The translations under genes and the position numbers were made by a program. The notes under the pieces are model-generated. The model searched no databases. It had not been told where the DNA came from and saw only the letters and a program-made list of their open reading frames with translations. Below, in pieces: positions 9,781-17,972 of a stretch of DNA of 64,000 bases (the stretch's first letter is position 1; every line of letters starts with the position of its first letter). Origin of the DNA: Anaerosacchariphilus polymeriproducens. Lineage in GTDB: Bacteria; Bacillota; Clostridia; Lachnospirales; Lachnospiraceae. The stretch lies in contig NZ_QRCT01000009.1 in the NCBI RefSeq assembly GCF_003363435.1, positions 1-64,000 on the forward strand. The letters run 5' to 3'.

Positions 9781-10020
9781 CTATATTTTAATAGCACAAA
9801 TGATTAGTAGACTAGGTAATAACTTTTTTGCAATTCTTTTGATTTTGCTATAACTTAATCCTAGCACAAAGAGTTGTTCTCTATTTCTTAATTTACTTTT
9901 AAAATAGAATTGTTTTAGTTTTTGCATAAAAAGACATTTTTTGACTGCTTTCGATTTGGTTAGAACCATAAAATACTGACTCCATGTCCAAAAATGAATG
10001 ATAAATTGCTCTTCATGCAT
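9781..10020 (-). CDS. Small basic hypothetical protein upstream of the LytTR gene
   Basis: A 79-codon frame ends 30 bases before the LytTR start on the same strand. It is rich in Lys and Arg and ends in a short hydrophobic stretch (LLPSLLIICAIKI). I see no convincing ribosome site and no family. It is far too short for AgrB (about 200 residues with five or more helices) and lacks AgrB catalytic His/Cys motifs. It may be a spurious frame in a leader region. Confidence 0.2.
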   Translation of the reverse strand: MHEEQFIIHFWTWSQYFMVLTKSKAVKKCLFMQKLKQFYFKSKLRNREQLFVLGLSYSKIKRIAKKLLPSLLIICAIKI

Positions 10021-10103
10021 TTGAGGTTGAATTTTTGAAAAAACATATTAATATAATCTTCGTGGAATTAAATGATAATATAATGTAAAGGGGGAATGAA
10101 AGT

Positions 10104-10256
10104 ATGAATAGTCAAAAGTTATCAAAGATTATTGCTAAAGGTGCAATATCATTTTTAAATACAGCATTACGTTTCAATGCAAATACAACATCATGTGTAA
10201 TCGTATATCAGCCAAAGCTTCCAAAAGAATTGGACAGGTTCAATAGAATAAAATGA
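10104..10256 (+). CDS. agrD: AgrD-type cyclic lactone autoinducer peptide precursor
   Basis: A 50-codon gene. The first 24 residues form an amphipathic leader (KIIAKGAISFLNTALRF). The core is NANTTSCVIVYQPKLPKEL, followed by a charged tail. The Cys of the future thiolactone ring and the YQPKxPKEL recognition tail are the signature of clostridial cyclic lactone autoinducer precursors. A GGGGG ribosome site lies 9 bases before the ATG. In the family, AgrB cuts the tail and cyclises the Cys to the C-terminal residue, and the exported ring is sensed by AgrC. The divergent GHKL/LytTR pair fits that role. No agrB is present between 7.5 and 17 kb, so processing must be done by a distant AgrB or the locus has decayed. 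The ring boundary is inferred. Confidence 0.8.
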   Translation: MNSQKLSKIIAKGAISFLNTALRFNANTTSCVIVYQPKLPKELDRFNRIK

Positions 10257-10447
10257 TTGAAAGATGTATAGATACAATGATGGAATGGCTTGACCAAAAG
10301 TAGCATTAAAAAGTCGTTTGGTGTATGGGCAATTGAAAATATAAATAAAGTCAGTTATGCTGTGTTTAATCATTGATTCCACGTTTAAGTTAACTAGCAA
10401 AATAATTAAATTAGCTTGAAAATGAGCAGAAAGATGAGGAAGTTACT

Positions 10448-10840
10448 ATGATTAAAAAAAACCTTAAAAAAGTGATGGCAACAACATTGATGGGATTAAT
10501 AATGTTGAGTTCTACAGGAGTAGTACATGCAGCGACTGCATCTACGGTATATGGTAAGATGATATATGATATGGAATCAGATTACGATTGGGTTAGTGCT
10601 TGGACAACTATGCCAACTGGAAGTGGAAGATACAGTTATATAAAAACTACACTTGAAGTTCAGGATAATAGTACTGGATTAACTCTATTTAAAAAGAATT
10701 CAAAATCAACTTACACATATGATGAGAATACAACATCAGTATATGCAAATAACATGACAACAACATCATTGGCTGCATTTAGTTGCCATGAGGTCGTAGG
10801 ACAAATTGCTTATGCGAAATATATGAGTAGTACATTCTAA
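10448..10840 (+). CDS. Small secreted protein of unknown family
   Basis: This 130-residue protein has a strong signal peptide (MIKKNLKKVMAT, a hydrophobic core, likely cleavage after VHA near residue 28). The mature part of about 100 residues is rich in Ser, Thr, Tyr and Asp, and Cys is nearly absent (one near the C-terminus in FSCHEV). The overall shape recalls secreted lactococcin-972-like or similar small exported proteins found beside ABC transporters, but the diagnostic motifs of that family are not clear, so I leave it unnamed. It follows the autoinducer gene by about 190 bases and precedes two lipoproteins and an ABC transporter, so it may be a product or target of that locus. Confidence 0.6.
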   Translation: MIKKNLKKVMATTLMGLIMLSSTGVVHAATASTVYGKMIYDMESDYDWVSAWTTMPTGSGRYSYIKTTLEVQDNSTGLTLFKKNSKSTYTYDENTTSVYANNMTTTSLAAFSCHEVVGQIAYAKYMSSTF

Positions 10841-10871
10841 ATTGGTCTATCTATCATATTTTAATATTTTA

Positions 10872-10903
10872 GCTGGCAATATTTGATAAATAATATTGCC
10901 AGC
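10872..10903 (+). terminator. Strong hairpin after the small secreted-protein gene
   Basis: A perfect 12-bp stem, GCTGGCAATATT at 10872-10883 and its complement at 10892-10903, has an 8-base loop. The run of T that follows (10912-10916) starts 8 bases after the stem, so termination may be partial. It lies 31 bases beyond the stop of the secreted-protein gene and 25 before the lipoprotein start. It could lower expression of the transporter genes relative to the secreted protein, or stabilise the upstream mRNA. Confidence 0.6.
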
Positions 10904-10928
10904 CCAAATTATTTTTAGGAGGATTTAT

Positions 10929-11945
10929 ATGAAAAGATTACTATTATGTTTATGTGCTGCGCTCTCTATTTATATGGCAGGATGCAGAGCAGATGATGTA
11001 AGAGACAGTAGCAAAGAAACGAATATTTCTGCAAAAAGTGAACAGACAGAAGAAACTTCTTCCAAAACAGAAAAGCAGGATGAAATTAGTTTTGGATATA
11101 TTGCCAATGGATCGGGTGAAATGAATGTTTATAATTATGATGGAGATACCATAGAGGTTCCTTTTTCATTTACTGCACTAAATAAAACCGGACACGACAT
11201 TGGATTTTTAGTATTTATTGATGGAAAACTTCAAAGATATACCGTTAAGTATTCGGACGGCACAATTTCGGATGAAACCATGATGCAGAAATTTTACTGT
11301 GATGGGAAAGGGAAACAGCAATTTTCCTTTGAAATCTTGCCAAATACCGGAAAGAAAGGAGATAAGCTGGGGATTTATGTATGTGCGATTGTTTATCCTT
11401 CATTTAAGCCGAAAAATGCAGAACAACCATCTTATCAGTATTACGGTTCACTTTCACAGGTAGTTCCACAGCAGGTAACTTTCAATGCGGATGTACCAAA
11501 AGAAGAAATAAAGTATATTGAAACAAAAGACGGACTTAAATTAACGGAAGATATTACAAAATACATCGAGTATTTTTCAGCAAAAAGTGTTCAAGAAGCG
11601 CTTGAGAACAATACTTATGTAAATTTATATCAGAAATCACTGGATGAAAATAAAATTTACAGTGAGGATGGAAAGGTAACACTGCATTTACAATTATATG
11701 GAGGAGTTGATGGAATCTACAATACAACCATTTTCGTTAATAACCAGCCGATTACTATAGATGGAGCAGATTTTATAAAAACAGAAATGAAAGCAAATAA
11801 AATGGCGGAATGTGAGATAACATTGGATTTGGACAATCTCGACGAATTGAACACAATTTACGCAGTTTCAGTACCTGCAGATAATGCTTATTTAGATTAT
11901 GCTCCGGTCACTAAAACAAACAGCGTATTGATGATAAACAAATAG
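10929..11945 (+). CDS. Secreted lipoprotein of unknown function
   Basis: I chose ATG 10929, which has AGGAGG 7 bases upstream; an in-frame codon at 10896 has none. The 338-residue product opens with a lipoprotein signal (KRLLLCLCAALSIYMAGC, lipidated Cys near residue 19). A disordered Ser/Lys/Glu linker follows, then two probable beta-sandwich domains, judged from alternating hydrophobic strands such as EVPFSFTALNKTGHDIGFLV. It should be anchored on the outer face of the membrane. It is the first gene of a tightly spaced run with a second lipoprotein and three ABC transporter genes, so it probably works with that transporter. No known family was recognised. Confidence 0.7.
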   Translation: MKRLLLCLCAALSIYMAGCRADDVRDSSKETNISAKSEQTEETSSKTEKQDEISFGYIANGSGEMNVYNYDGDTIEVPFSFTALNKTGHDIGFLVFIDGKLQRYTVKYSDGTISDETMMQKFYCDGKGKQQFSFEILPNTGKKGDKLGIYVCAIVYPSFKPKNAEQPSYQYYGSLSQVVPQQVTFNADVPKEEIKYIETKDGLKLTEDITKYIEYFSAKSVQEALENNTYVNLYQKSLDENKIYSEDGKVTLHLQLYGGVDGIYNTTIFVNNQPITIDGADFIKTEMKANKMAECEITLDLDNLDELNTIYAVSVPADNAYLDYAPVTKTNSVLMINK

Positions 11946-11963
11946 CATAAAGAAGGAGAAATC

Positions 11964-13211
11964 ATGAATAGAAGTAATAAGAAAAGATATTGTTGGATAA
12001 TACGGATATTTTCATTACTTATTATGTTTTCTTTGTCAGGTTGTAGTAACAAAAAAGAAAATGAAGCAGAAAGACCAACATCCAATTATGACAGTGAATC
12101 TGATATACAGAAGAAATCAGAATTAAATGATGAATCAGAGGGTGGCTATAGGTATTCAGATGCTGTAAATATAAAAGGTAATATAGATGGAATGATTGGG
12201 TTCATGAATAATGGCAAGAAACTTGTTTATTGGAGTGGAAATCAAATTAATATGTTTGATTTAGAAACTTCAGATATCAAAGAAGGTTTTTCGTTTAATA
12301 ATAAAAGTATTATGTCAGTTAAGCTGCTTTGTGAAGAGGAAAGTTGTTTTTATTTGTATGTTGTCGCAGGTCAGAGAGAGGAAATGGATACAGATGTGGA
12401 TGGACTTGAAGTTTCTTCAAGCAGCTGTGGAACAGAAGACTATAAAATACTTTGCTTTGACTATGAATTGCATCAAATTGAAAATTATGATTTGGATGAG
12501 CTTTGGTCGGAGCAACTCTCTGATATACATTATGAAAGTATTTGTATGAGTAAGGATGCATCGACGATATATGTATATGCTGACAATGCACTGTATTCTT
12601 ACAAACCCAATTTTCAGAAGCTAGTCACAGCTTATGATTTTTCCGAGAAAAAAAAGACAGATATAAGTATGAAACAAATGGAAGTCTCAACGGACAAAAA
12701 GAGGGTAGCATTTGTTGGATGTGAACTGGATCAGGATAAATATTTGTTGTATGGTATTATTGATTTGGAAAATAAGGAGATTACAACAAAGCAGACTGAA
12801 AATGCCTATGGAAGTAATCTTCATATTCAGGGAGATACAGCCTATATAACAGATAGTGAAATACCAAGGGAATACAAAGCAAGTGGGATGATTCACTGCA
12901 TTGATTTAACAAATAAAAAAATTACTGATTTTACTGTAGATAATCTGGAAAGTACCAATGCATATCTATCATCTAATGGAAAATATCTTATTACCGGATA
13001 CAATACGGTTGCAGAAGACGGAACAATACATGGATACTGTATCGGTGTTTATGATTTTAAGACAGGAGAGCTGATAGAAAAAGGCAAAAATACAGTTGAT
13101 GGAAGACTGTATGGTCTTTGCGCAACAGATAAATTTGCGCTCCAGCTTGTAACAAAGGATCGTTGTGGTTCCATATATCATTCAGAGTTAAGGAGTGAAA
13201 GGACTAAATAA
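11964..13211 (+). CDS. Lipoprotein with probable beta-propeller domain
   Basis: The 415-residue protein has a lipoprotein signal (lipobox SLSGC, Cys about residue 27) and an acidic linker. A long repetitive region follows in which strands such as GKKLVYWSGNQINMFDLET, DASTIYVYADNALYSYKP and NGKYLITGYNTV recur every 40-50 residues. This is the look of a TolB/WD40-like beta-propeller. It starts 18 bases after the previous lipoprotein and ends directly before the ATG of the ABC ATPase, so the genes are one operon. Its role is likely as an extracytoplasmic accessory of the transporter; ligand unknown. Confidence 0.7.
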   Translation: MNRSNKKRYCWIIRIFSLLIMFSLSGCSNKKENEAERPTSNYDSESDIQKKSELNDESEGGYRYSDAVNIKGNIDGMIGFMNNGKKLVYWSGNQINMFDLETSDIKEGFSFNNKSIMSVKLLCEEESCFYLYVVAGQREEMDTDVDGLEVSSSSCGTEDYKILCFDYELHQIENYDLDELWSEQLSDIHYESICMSKDASTIYVYADNALYSYKPNFQKLVTAYDFSEKKKTDISMKQMEVSTDKKRVAFVGCELDQDKYLLYGIIDLENKEITTKQTENAYGSNLHIQGDTAYITDSEIPREYKASGMIHCIDLTNKKITDFTVDNLESTNAYLSSNGKYLITGYNTVAEDGTIHGYCIGVYDFKTGELIEKGKNTVDGRLYGLCATDKFALQLVTKDRCGSIYHSELRSERTK

Positions 13212-14081
13212 ATGGAATTAAGGATTAACAATATTAGTAAAAGATATGGAAAACAATATGCCTTAAAGGATTTTACTGTGTCACTAAATGATGGAATTTA
13301 CGGTCTCCTTGGACCAAATGGAGCAGGAAAGACCACCCTGATTAATACAATACTCGGAATTATCAAACAGGATGAGGGAAGTATCGAACTTGACGGAAAG
13401 GATGTAAGAAAACTTGGAAGTCACTATTATAATCTGGTTGGGTATTTACCACAGTATCCCCAATTCTATAAAAACTTCACATGCAGAGAATTTATGGAGT
13501 ACATGTGTACATTGAAGGATGTACCGAAATCGCAGATATCGAATCGCATAAATGAGTTATTGGATTTGGTAAATCTGTCAGACAGCACAGCAAAAAGAGT
13601 AGGAGCATTTTCAGGAGGGATGAGGCAGAGGCTTGGGATTGCACAGGCTCTTGTAAACGATCCGAAGATACTTATTTTGGATGAGCCTACAGCAGGGCTT
13701 GATCCCAAAGAACGTATTCGTTTTCGGAATATCATTTCAAAGCTTTTGAAGGAACGGATTGTAATATTGTCTACACATATTGTATCAGATGTGGAATATA
13801 TTGCAAAAGAGGTAATTATGATTGACAGAGGAAGTTTAGTAAAGAAAGGAACACTGAAAGAACTTACAGAACAAATTGCAGACAAGGTTTGGGAGATACA
13901 TACTGACGATACAACAGCTAACCTATTGATGGAACTTTATTCAATTGGAAACGTGCTTGCGACAGAACAAGGATATTGCCTAAAGATTGTAAGTGAAAAA
14001 TGTCCAGCATCTGGAGCTGTTCATGTTGTAGCTAATCTGGATGATGTCTTCTTGCATTATTTTGGAAAGGAAGAGACATGA
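13212..14081 (+). CDS. ABC transporter ATP-binding protein, ABC-2/bacitracin-export type
   Basis: A 289-residue ATPase with Walker A GPNGAGKTT, signature FSGGMRQRLG, Walker B ILILDEPTAGLDP and the switch His in STHIV. The C-terminal 80 residues are the usual extension of BcrA/NatA-type exporters. It begins at the base after the preceding stop codon and overlaps the next permease by 4 bases (ATGA), so translation is coupled. With the two permeases it should form an exporter or a membrane-protection pump. The substrate may be the small secreted protein or the autoinducer-regulated product upstream, but that is inference. Confidence 0.9.
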   Translation: MELRINNISKRYGKQYALKDFTVSLNDGIYGLLGPNGAGKTTLINTILGIIKQDEGSIELDGKDVRKLGSHYYNLVGYLPQYPQFYKNFTCREFMEYMCTLKDVPKSQISNRINELLDLVNLSDSTAKRVGAFSGGMRQRLGIAQALVNDPKILILDEPTAGLDPKERIRFRNIISKLLKERIVILSTHIVSDVEYIAKEVIMIDRGSLVKKGTLKELTEQIADKVWEIHTDDTTANLLMELYSIGNVLATEQGYCLKIVSEKCPASGAVHVVANLDDVFLHYFGKEET

Positions 14082-15271
14082 AGTTATTTTTTTATGAATT
14101 AAGGAAAAGCTTTCTTCGTAAATATGTGATTGTTTTTTTGATTGTATTTTCGGTTCTTGATGTGACCAAAATCAGTCTAAACTATTATCAGGGAAATATT
14201 GATCCGATATTACAGGAAAATGAATCAAACCAGGGTGCAGCAGAGCAGATGTATACACTTACCAAAGGAAGCATCACACAAGATAAATTTACTTTTTTAA
14301 AAAAAGAAGAAGAGCGTCTTGGAGAGATATATAGTAAAAAGTTAGGTAACAAAGATGAAAATGAGGTTACATATTCAGGCAATTTGTATGAGGACTACCG
14401 TCTTCTGAAATTATATATAGCAGAGGGGTTTCATTATGCAGAAAACTATAGTCAATACAGTAAGACTATTACAAAAATTGCAGAGGATAATATTGGTTAT
14501 TATAAAAAACAAAATAACTTTCTTAGTGCGATGGAAAATAAGTTCATAGCAGATACATATAGCAGAAGAAACATCACATCCTTTTACAGGTCAGATGCAG
14601 TGGAAAGCTATTTTGATGATTTTTTCTCGTTCATATTAATCCTAATTATGTGTTTTCTTTGTATTGCACCGGTTTTCGGCCAGGAATATGAAACGAATAT
14701 GAATGTATTGTTGTTATCCTCCAAAAAAGGAAGAATAAAAAGCACTATTATAAAAATGATGGCTTCGCTTTGTTGTGGAGCTTTTATTACATTATGGTTT
14801 TGTTTAGTAGATTGGCTTACATATCATTTATTGTGCGGTTTTGAAGGATTGGACAACCCTATATGGGCACTTCCATCGTTTAAGGAAAGCTTTTTAAACA
14901 GCACAATTACACATTTTATGCTATCCGAGATATTACTCCGTGTGTTGGCTGTCATAGTAATTGTACTTTCACTTCTTATTCTTTCCCTGCTCTTGAAGAA
15001 ACCATTGTATGTTGGAGGCTCATTTTTGGTACTGCTGGGTGGATGGTACTTGTTAAGCAGACTTTCCGTTCAGTCAGATATGTTAAAAAGTCTTGTAGGT
15101 TTATGCAATCCGGTTTGTTTATATTTAAATAAGCAGTTGTATCAGGAGTTTCATTATCTGGAATTCGGAACAAGATTTTATTTGATGAGTAATATATCCA
15201 TTGCAGGAAATATCATACTGGCAGTTGTTCTAATATTGATATTATTCGGCCTAAAGAGGAGGATGAATTGA
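14078..15271 (+). CDS. ABC transporter permease, first subunit
   Basis: A 397-residue integral membrane protein with one N-terminal helix, an extracytoplasmic loop of about 130 residues rich in Lys and Glu, then about five more helices. The segment VFGQEYETNMNVLLLSSKKGR is the conserved cytoplasmic motif of ABC-2 permeases of this kind and recurs in the next gene. It is coupled to the ATPase gene by a 4-base overlap. Membrane subunit of the exporter; substrate not determined. Confidence 0.8.
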   Translation: MKLFFYELRKSFLRKYVIVFLIVFSVLDVTKISLNYYQGNIDPILQENESNQGAAEQMYTLTKGSITQDKFTFLKKEEERLGEIYSKKLGNKDENEVTYSGNLYEDYRLLKLYIAEGFHYAENYSQYSKTITKIAEDNIGYYKKQNNFLSAMENKFIADTYSRRNITSFYRSDAVESYFDDFFSFILILIMCFLCIAPVFGQEYETNMNVLLLSSKKGRIKSTIIKMMASLCCGAFITLWFCLVDWLTYHLLCGFEGLDNPIWALPSFKESFLNSTITHFMLSEILLRVLAVIVIVLSLLILSLLLKKPLYVGGSFLVLLGGWYLLSRLSVQSDMLKSLVGLCNPVCLYLNKQLYQEFHYLEFGTRFYLMSNISIAGNIILAVVLILILFGLKRRMN

Positions 15272-17337
15272 TGATAAAAAATGAGGCTTATAAGTTTTTC
15301 ATCAAACAGCGAGTACTCTTGTGTATTTTAGTGTTTATTGGTCTAAAAATAATTTTCACAATATATATGGCTGGAACAAGCGAAACAAAACCAACAGATA
15401 GCTATACTGAATATTTAAAGATACTTGGTGGAGAACTAAATGATGAGAAGACAGCATATATAGAAAAACAATATGAAAAACTGAAAAATGTATCAACAGG
15501 GATTAATGATTTGGAGGAACAAGTTGCACTGGGTCATATCACTCAGGAAGAATATGAACAAACTTTGAGAGAACTTTCTAAAACCAAGCAGGAACAGACC
15601 GAGATAAAGCTCTTTTATCAAAAATATCAGTATGCGCTTGAAAACAGGAAACAACATTATATCATTGATGAGGAAGGGTGGAATGAAGTTCTTACCACTG
15701 AAAAAATGGATATTCTTCTGATTTTTTTCATCTTTATCATTTCAATTCCGGTATTTTGCAGTGAATATGAAACAGAAATGAATTATCTACAATTATGCAG
15801 CAGGAAAGGTAGAGACAGATTAACACTGATAAAAATAGTTATGACGTGTATGACCTCCTTGATTTTGTGTCTATTCTGTTTACTCTGTGATTTTATGAGA
15901 CTGAAATTTTTATATGGAATGGACTTTGCATATGCACCGATTCAATCACTTACTTTTTTTAAAAATAGTGGTCTAAAACTTACACTCTGGCATCTTATGG
16001 GGCTGATTATGGCAGTTAAGATTTTGGGAAGTATATTCCTTACAGTATTTATAATGGCAATAAGTATTTTGTTCCATAAAAGTCTCATTACAATTCTTGT
16101 TAGTGGTGCAGGAACAATACTTCCGGCATTTTTGACGTCATCTGCTAAGCTGAAATATTTGCTGCCACTACCTACAGGACTATTGTCTGGAGCAGGATAT
16201 TTCTTTCCTGATATATACAAATACCAGTTGGTAAGTTCAGATATAGATTTGGATGTAGAAAAATACCTGTCTTTTTCAGCTTTTACAGTTAGAGAACGGA
16301 CATTACATTTTTTATTGTATTTTATTGTTATTTTGATTCTGGTTGCTTTAATTTTTATTGGATATAAAGGAACGTTAAGGATTTTTTTAATGCTTAGCAT
16401 TTCTTGTATGCTATTGTGTGGATGTGCCAAAAGTGATATATATAATGAGGAAGTATTTTATGAGAATAGCAGCGAGAGTAATCATATTGTGACTGACAAA
16501 TATTATTTTTATCAGAAAGACAATAATATTTTGTGTAAGAATATAGATACTGGAGATGAGTTTTCCATAATAAGAGATCCGTTCAAACAGACAAAAGACG
16601 ATTTTGAATGTTCCCTATCTATGTTTGCAACAAATCAATATCTGTATTATGCCAAAGATTACGATCAGGTACTTATTATTTATCGTGTAAATCTTACTAA
16701 TTTTGAGGAAGATGTCATCTACTCAAAAGAATATCAAGGTAACCATTATTATAATTTGGCAGTTGTTACAGAAAATAAATTTTATGTCTATGATTCGGAA
16801 TCCTCAGATTTTTATGAAATAAGTCGAAAATATCACAAGTGGAATTGTTTAGGAAATATAGAGTATTTAACAACAGGTGATTATGGGAATAAGATCTATT
16901 ATGAAAATTTGAATAGTCAACTGGTAAAAATGGATGTAAGCACAGGTAAGCAACATATTTATAATGATATCAGTCTTCATAGCAAATATTCAACACAATC
17001 CAGCAGATTTTGTATTCAGAGTGATTATTGCTATTATACAAATTTGATGGATCATGATTATATATACAAGTATTGTTTTGCGACAGGAGAAAACCAATTG
17101 ATTTTAAGTAAATCAGATATTATTTATTTTGCAACAAATGGACATTATTTTTATTATATTGGAAATGATAATTGCCTTTACTGCATGGATTTGGAAACAA
17201 AAAAGACAGAACTTTTGATGAAAGATGTGGGCGGGAAGATTATCATGTCAGAGGATTATAGTGATATTTATCAAATATTAGAGAAGGATGATAAGATTAT
17301 TATTGAAAAGATAGAAAGATTGAACTTTATCAGTTAA
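15271..17337 (+). CDS. ABC transporter permease continuing into a lipoprotein-like propeller domain
   Basis: Residues 1-365 repeat the architecture of the previous permease: N-terminal helix, helical loop, then the FCSEYETEMNYLQLCSRKGR motif and several helices. The frame then runs without a stop into LMLSISCMLLCGCAKSD, which looks exactly like a lipobox. About 300 further residues follow with repeated YYF/YYY strands, resembling the propeller-like lipoprotein upstream. An internal ATG at 16390 has AAGGA 8 bases before it. So the frame may encode a fusion, or a permease with a lipoprotein made from an internal start. I chose ATG 15271 because AGGAGG lies 8 bases upstream. It overlaps the previous stop by one base. 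Confidence 0.75.
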   Translation: MIKNEAYKFFIKQRVLLCILVFIGLKIIFTIYMAGTSETKPTDSYTEYLKILGGELNDEKTAYIEKQYEKLKNVSTGINDLEEQVALGHITQEEYEQTLRELSKTKQEQTEIKLFYQKYQYALENRKQHYIIDEEGWNEVLTTEKMDILLIFFIFIISIPVFCSEYETEMNYLQLCSRKGRDRLTLIKIVMTCMTSLILCLFCLLCDFMRLKFLYGMDFAYAPIQSLTFFKNSGLKLTLWHLMGLIMAVKILGSIFLTVFIMAISILFHKSLITILVSGAGTILPAFLTSSAKLKYLLPLPTGLLSGAGYFFPDIYKYQLVSSDIDLDVEKYLSFSAFTVRERTLHFLLYFIVILILVALIFIGYKGTLRIFLMLSISCMLLCGCAKSDIYNEEVFYENSSESNHIVTDKYYFYQKDNNILCKNIDTGDEFSIIRDPFKQTKDDFECSLSMFATNQYLYYAKDYDQVLIIYRVNLTNFEEDVIYSKEYQGNHYYNLAVVTENKFYVYDSESSDFYEISRKYHKWNCLGNIEYLTTGDYGNKIYYENLNSQLVKMDVSTGKQHIYNDISLHSKYSTQSSRFCIQSDYCYYTNLMDHDYIYKYCFATGENQLILSKSDIIYFATNGHYFYYIGNDNCLYCMDLETKKTELLMKDVGGKIIMSEDYSDIYQILEKDDKIIIEKIERLNFIS

Positions 17338-17359
17338 AATGGAACGGAGGTTATATTTA

Positions 17360-17404
17360 ATGAATTACAATACATTGAATAAGAGTGCATGGGAAGAGGC
17401 TTAG
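17360..17404 (+). pseudogene. Start fragment of a lost gene, possibly a methyltransferase
   Basis: ATG at 17360 follows a good GGAGG site and encodes 14 residues (NYNTLNKSAWEEA) before a TAG. Such openings are common in small SAM-dependent methyltransferases, so this may be the head of a deleted gene. The evidence is only the start site and this short similarity. Confidence 0.3.
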
Positions 17405-17467
17405 AAGGTTAAAAGAGTTTGAGTCTCAAAAAAATAGATACATAAGAATGAAAGGTGAAACACATTG

Positions 17468-17911
17468 ATGAAAAAAACGATAAGAAAAAATATCATAAAC
17501 ATTCCATACTCTTTACATGATTCCCATATTAAAAAAATCAAAATACAAAAAATAGATGATGAAGATTTTGTGAATATAAAAATTCTATTTAAGGAAGGAT
17601 TTTATGTTCCAAAAGATAATGATACCATTCAGATTAAAGGGAAATTACTTTTTAAACAAGTGGATTTAGATTGTTCTTTTGTTTATATTATGGGAATAAA
17701 AGGACTTAATTGCGGAAAGATCGCTGGTAGGAAGTATAGTTTGAAAAGTTTCGTTGAAAAATATGAAAAAGTGGATATGGAAATTATTGACGCTACGTAT
17801 GGGTATAATATGTCAAATTTTTCAGGATATATGTATTTTAAACATAAGATTAAAGAATTTACAATAGAATTATATCATTTTGGTGATATGATATTTCTGA
17901 CGGAAATATAG
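17468..17911 (+). CDS. Hypothetical cytoplasmic protein
   Basis: The 147-residue protein starts at ATG 17468, with AAAGGTGA about ten bases upstream; TTG 17465 is the in-frame alternative. It has no signal peptide or membrane segment. Alternating hydrophobic and charged residues suggest a mainly beta fold (IKIQKIDDEDFVNIKILFK, IKEFTIELYHFGDMIFLTEI). I recognise no domain. It stands alone between the transporter operon and an AraC/GyrI regulator. Confidence 0.55.
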   Translation: MKKTIRKNIINIPYSLHDSHIKKIKIQKIDDEDFVNIKILFKEGFYVPKDNDTIQIKGKLLFKQVDLDCSFVYIMGIKGLNCGKIAGRKYSLKSFVEKYEKVDMEIIDATYGYNMSNFSGYMYFKHKIKEFTIELYHFGDMIFLTEI

Positions 17912-17972
17912 TGATGTGTTCGTATAATGTAGTTGTTTTTAATAGTAAATTCCAGGAACAGGAGTGAATGTT

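Noticed and set aside
9781-10020. Minus-strand 79-codon frame next to the LytTR gene as a possible AgrB
   Set aside because: Too short, too basic, only one hydrophobic stretch, no AgrB catalytic motif and no convincing ribosome site; kept only as a low-confidence small frame.
10448-10840. Lactococcin-972 family bacteriocin
   Set aside because: Size and signal peptide fit, but the family's characteristic Gly/Trp/His pattern is not evident, so no bacteriocin name was given.
13466-13885. Minus-strand 139-codon frame inside the ABC ATPase gene
   Set aside because: It is antisense to a gene with complete Walker and signature motifs and has no start signal.
15942-16430. Minus-strand 162-codon frame opposite the second permease
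   Set aside because: Shadow of the permease coding frame, with no domain or ribosome site.
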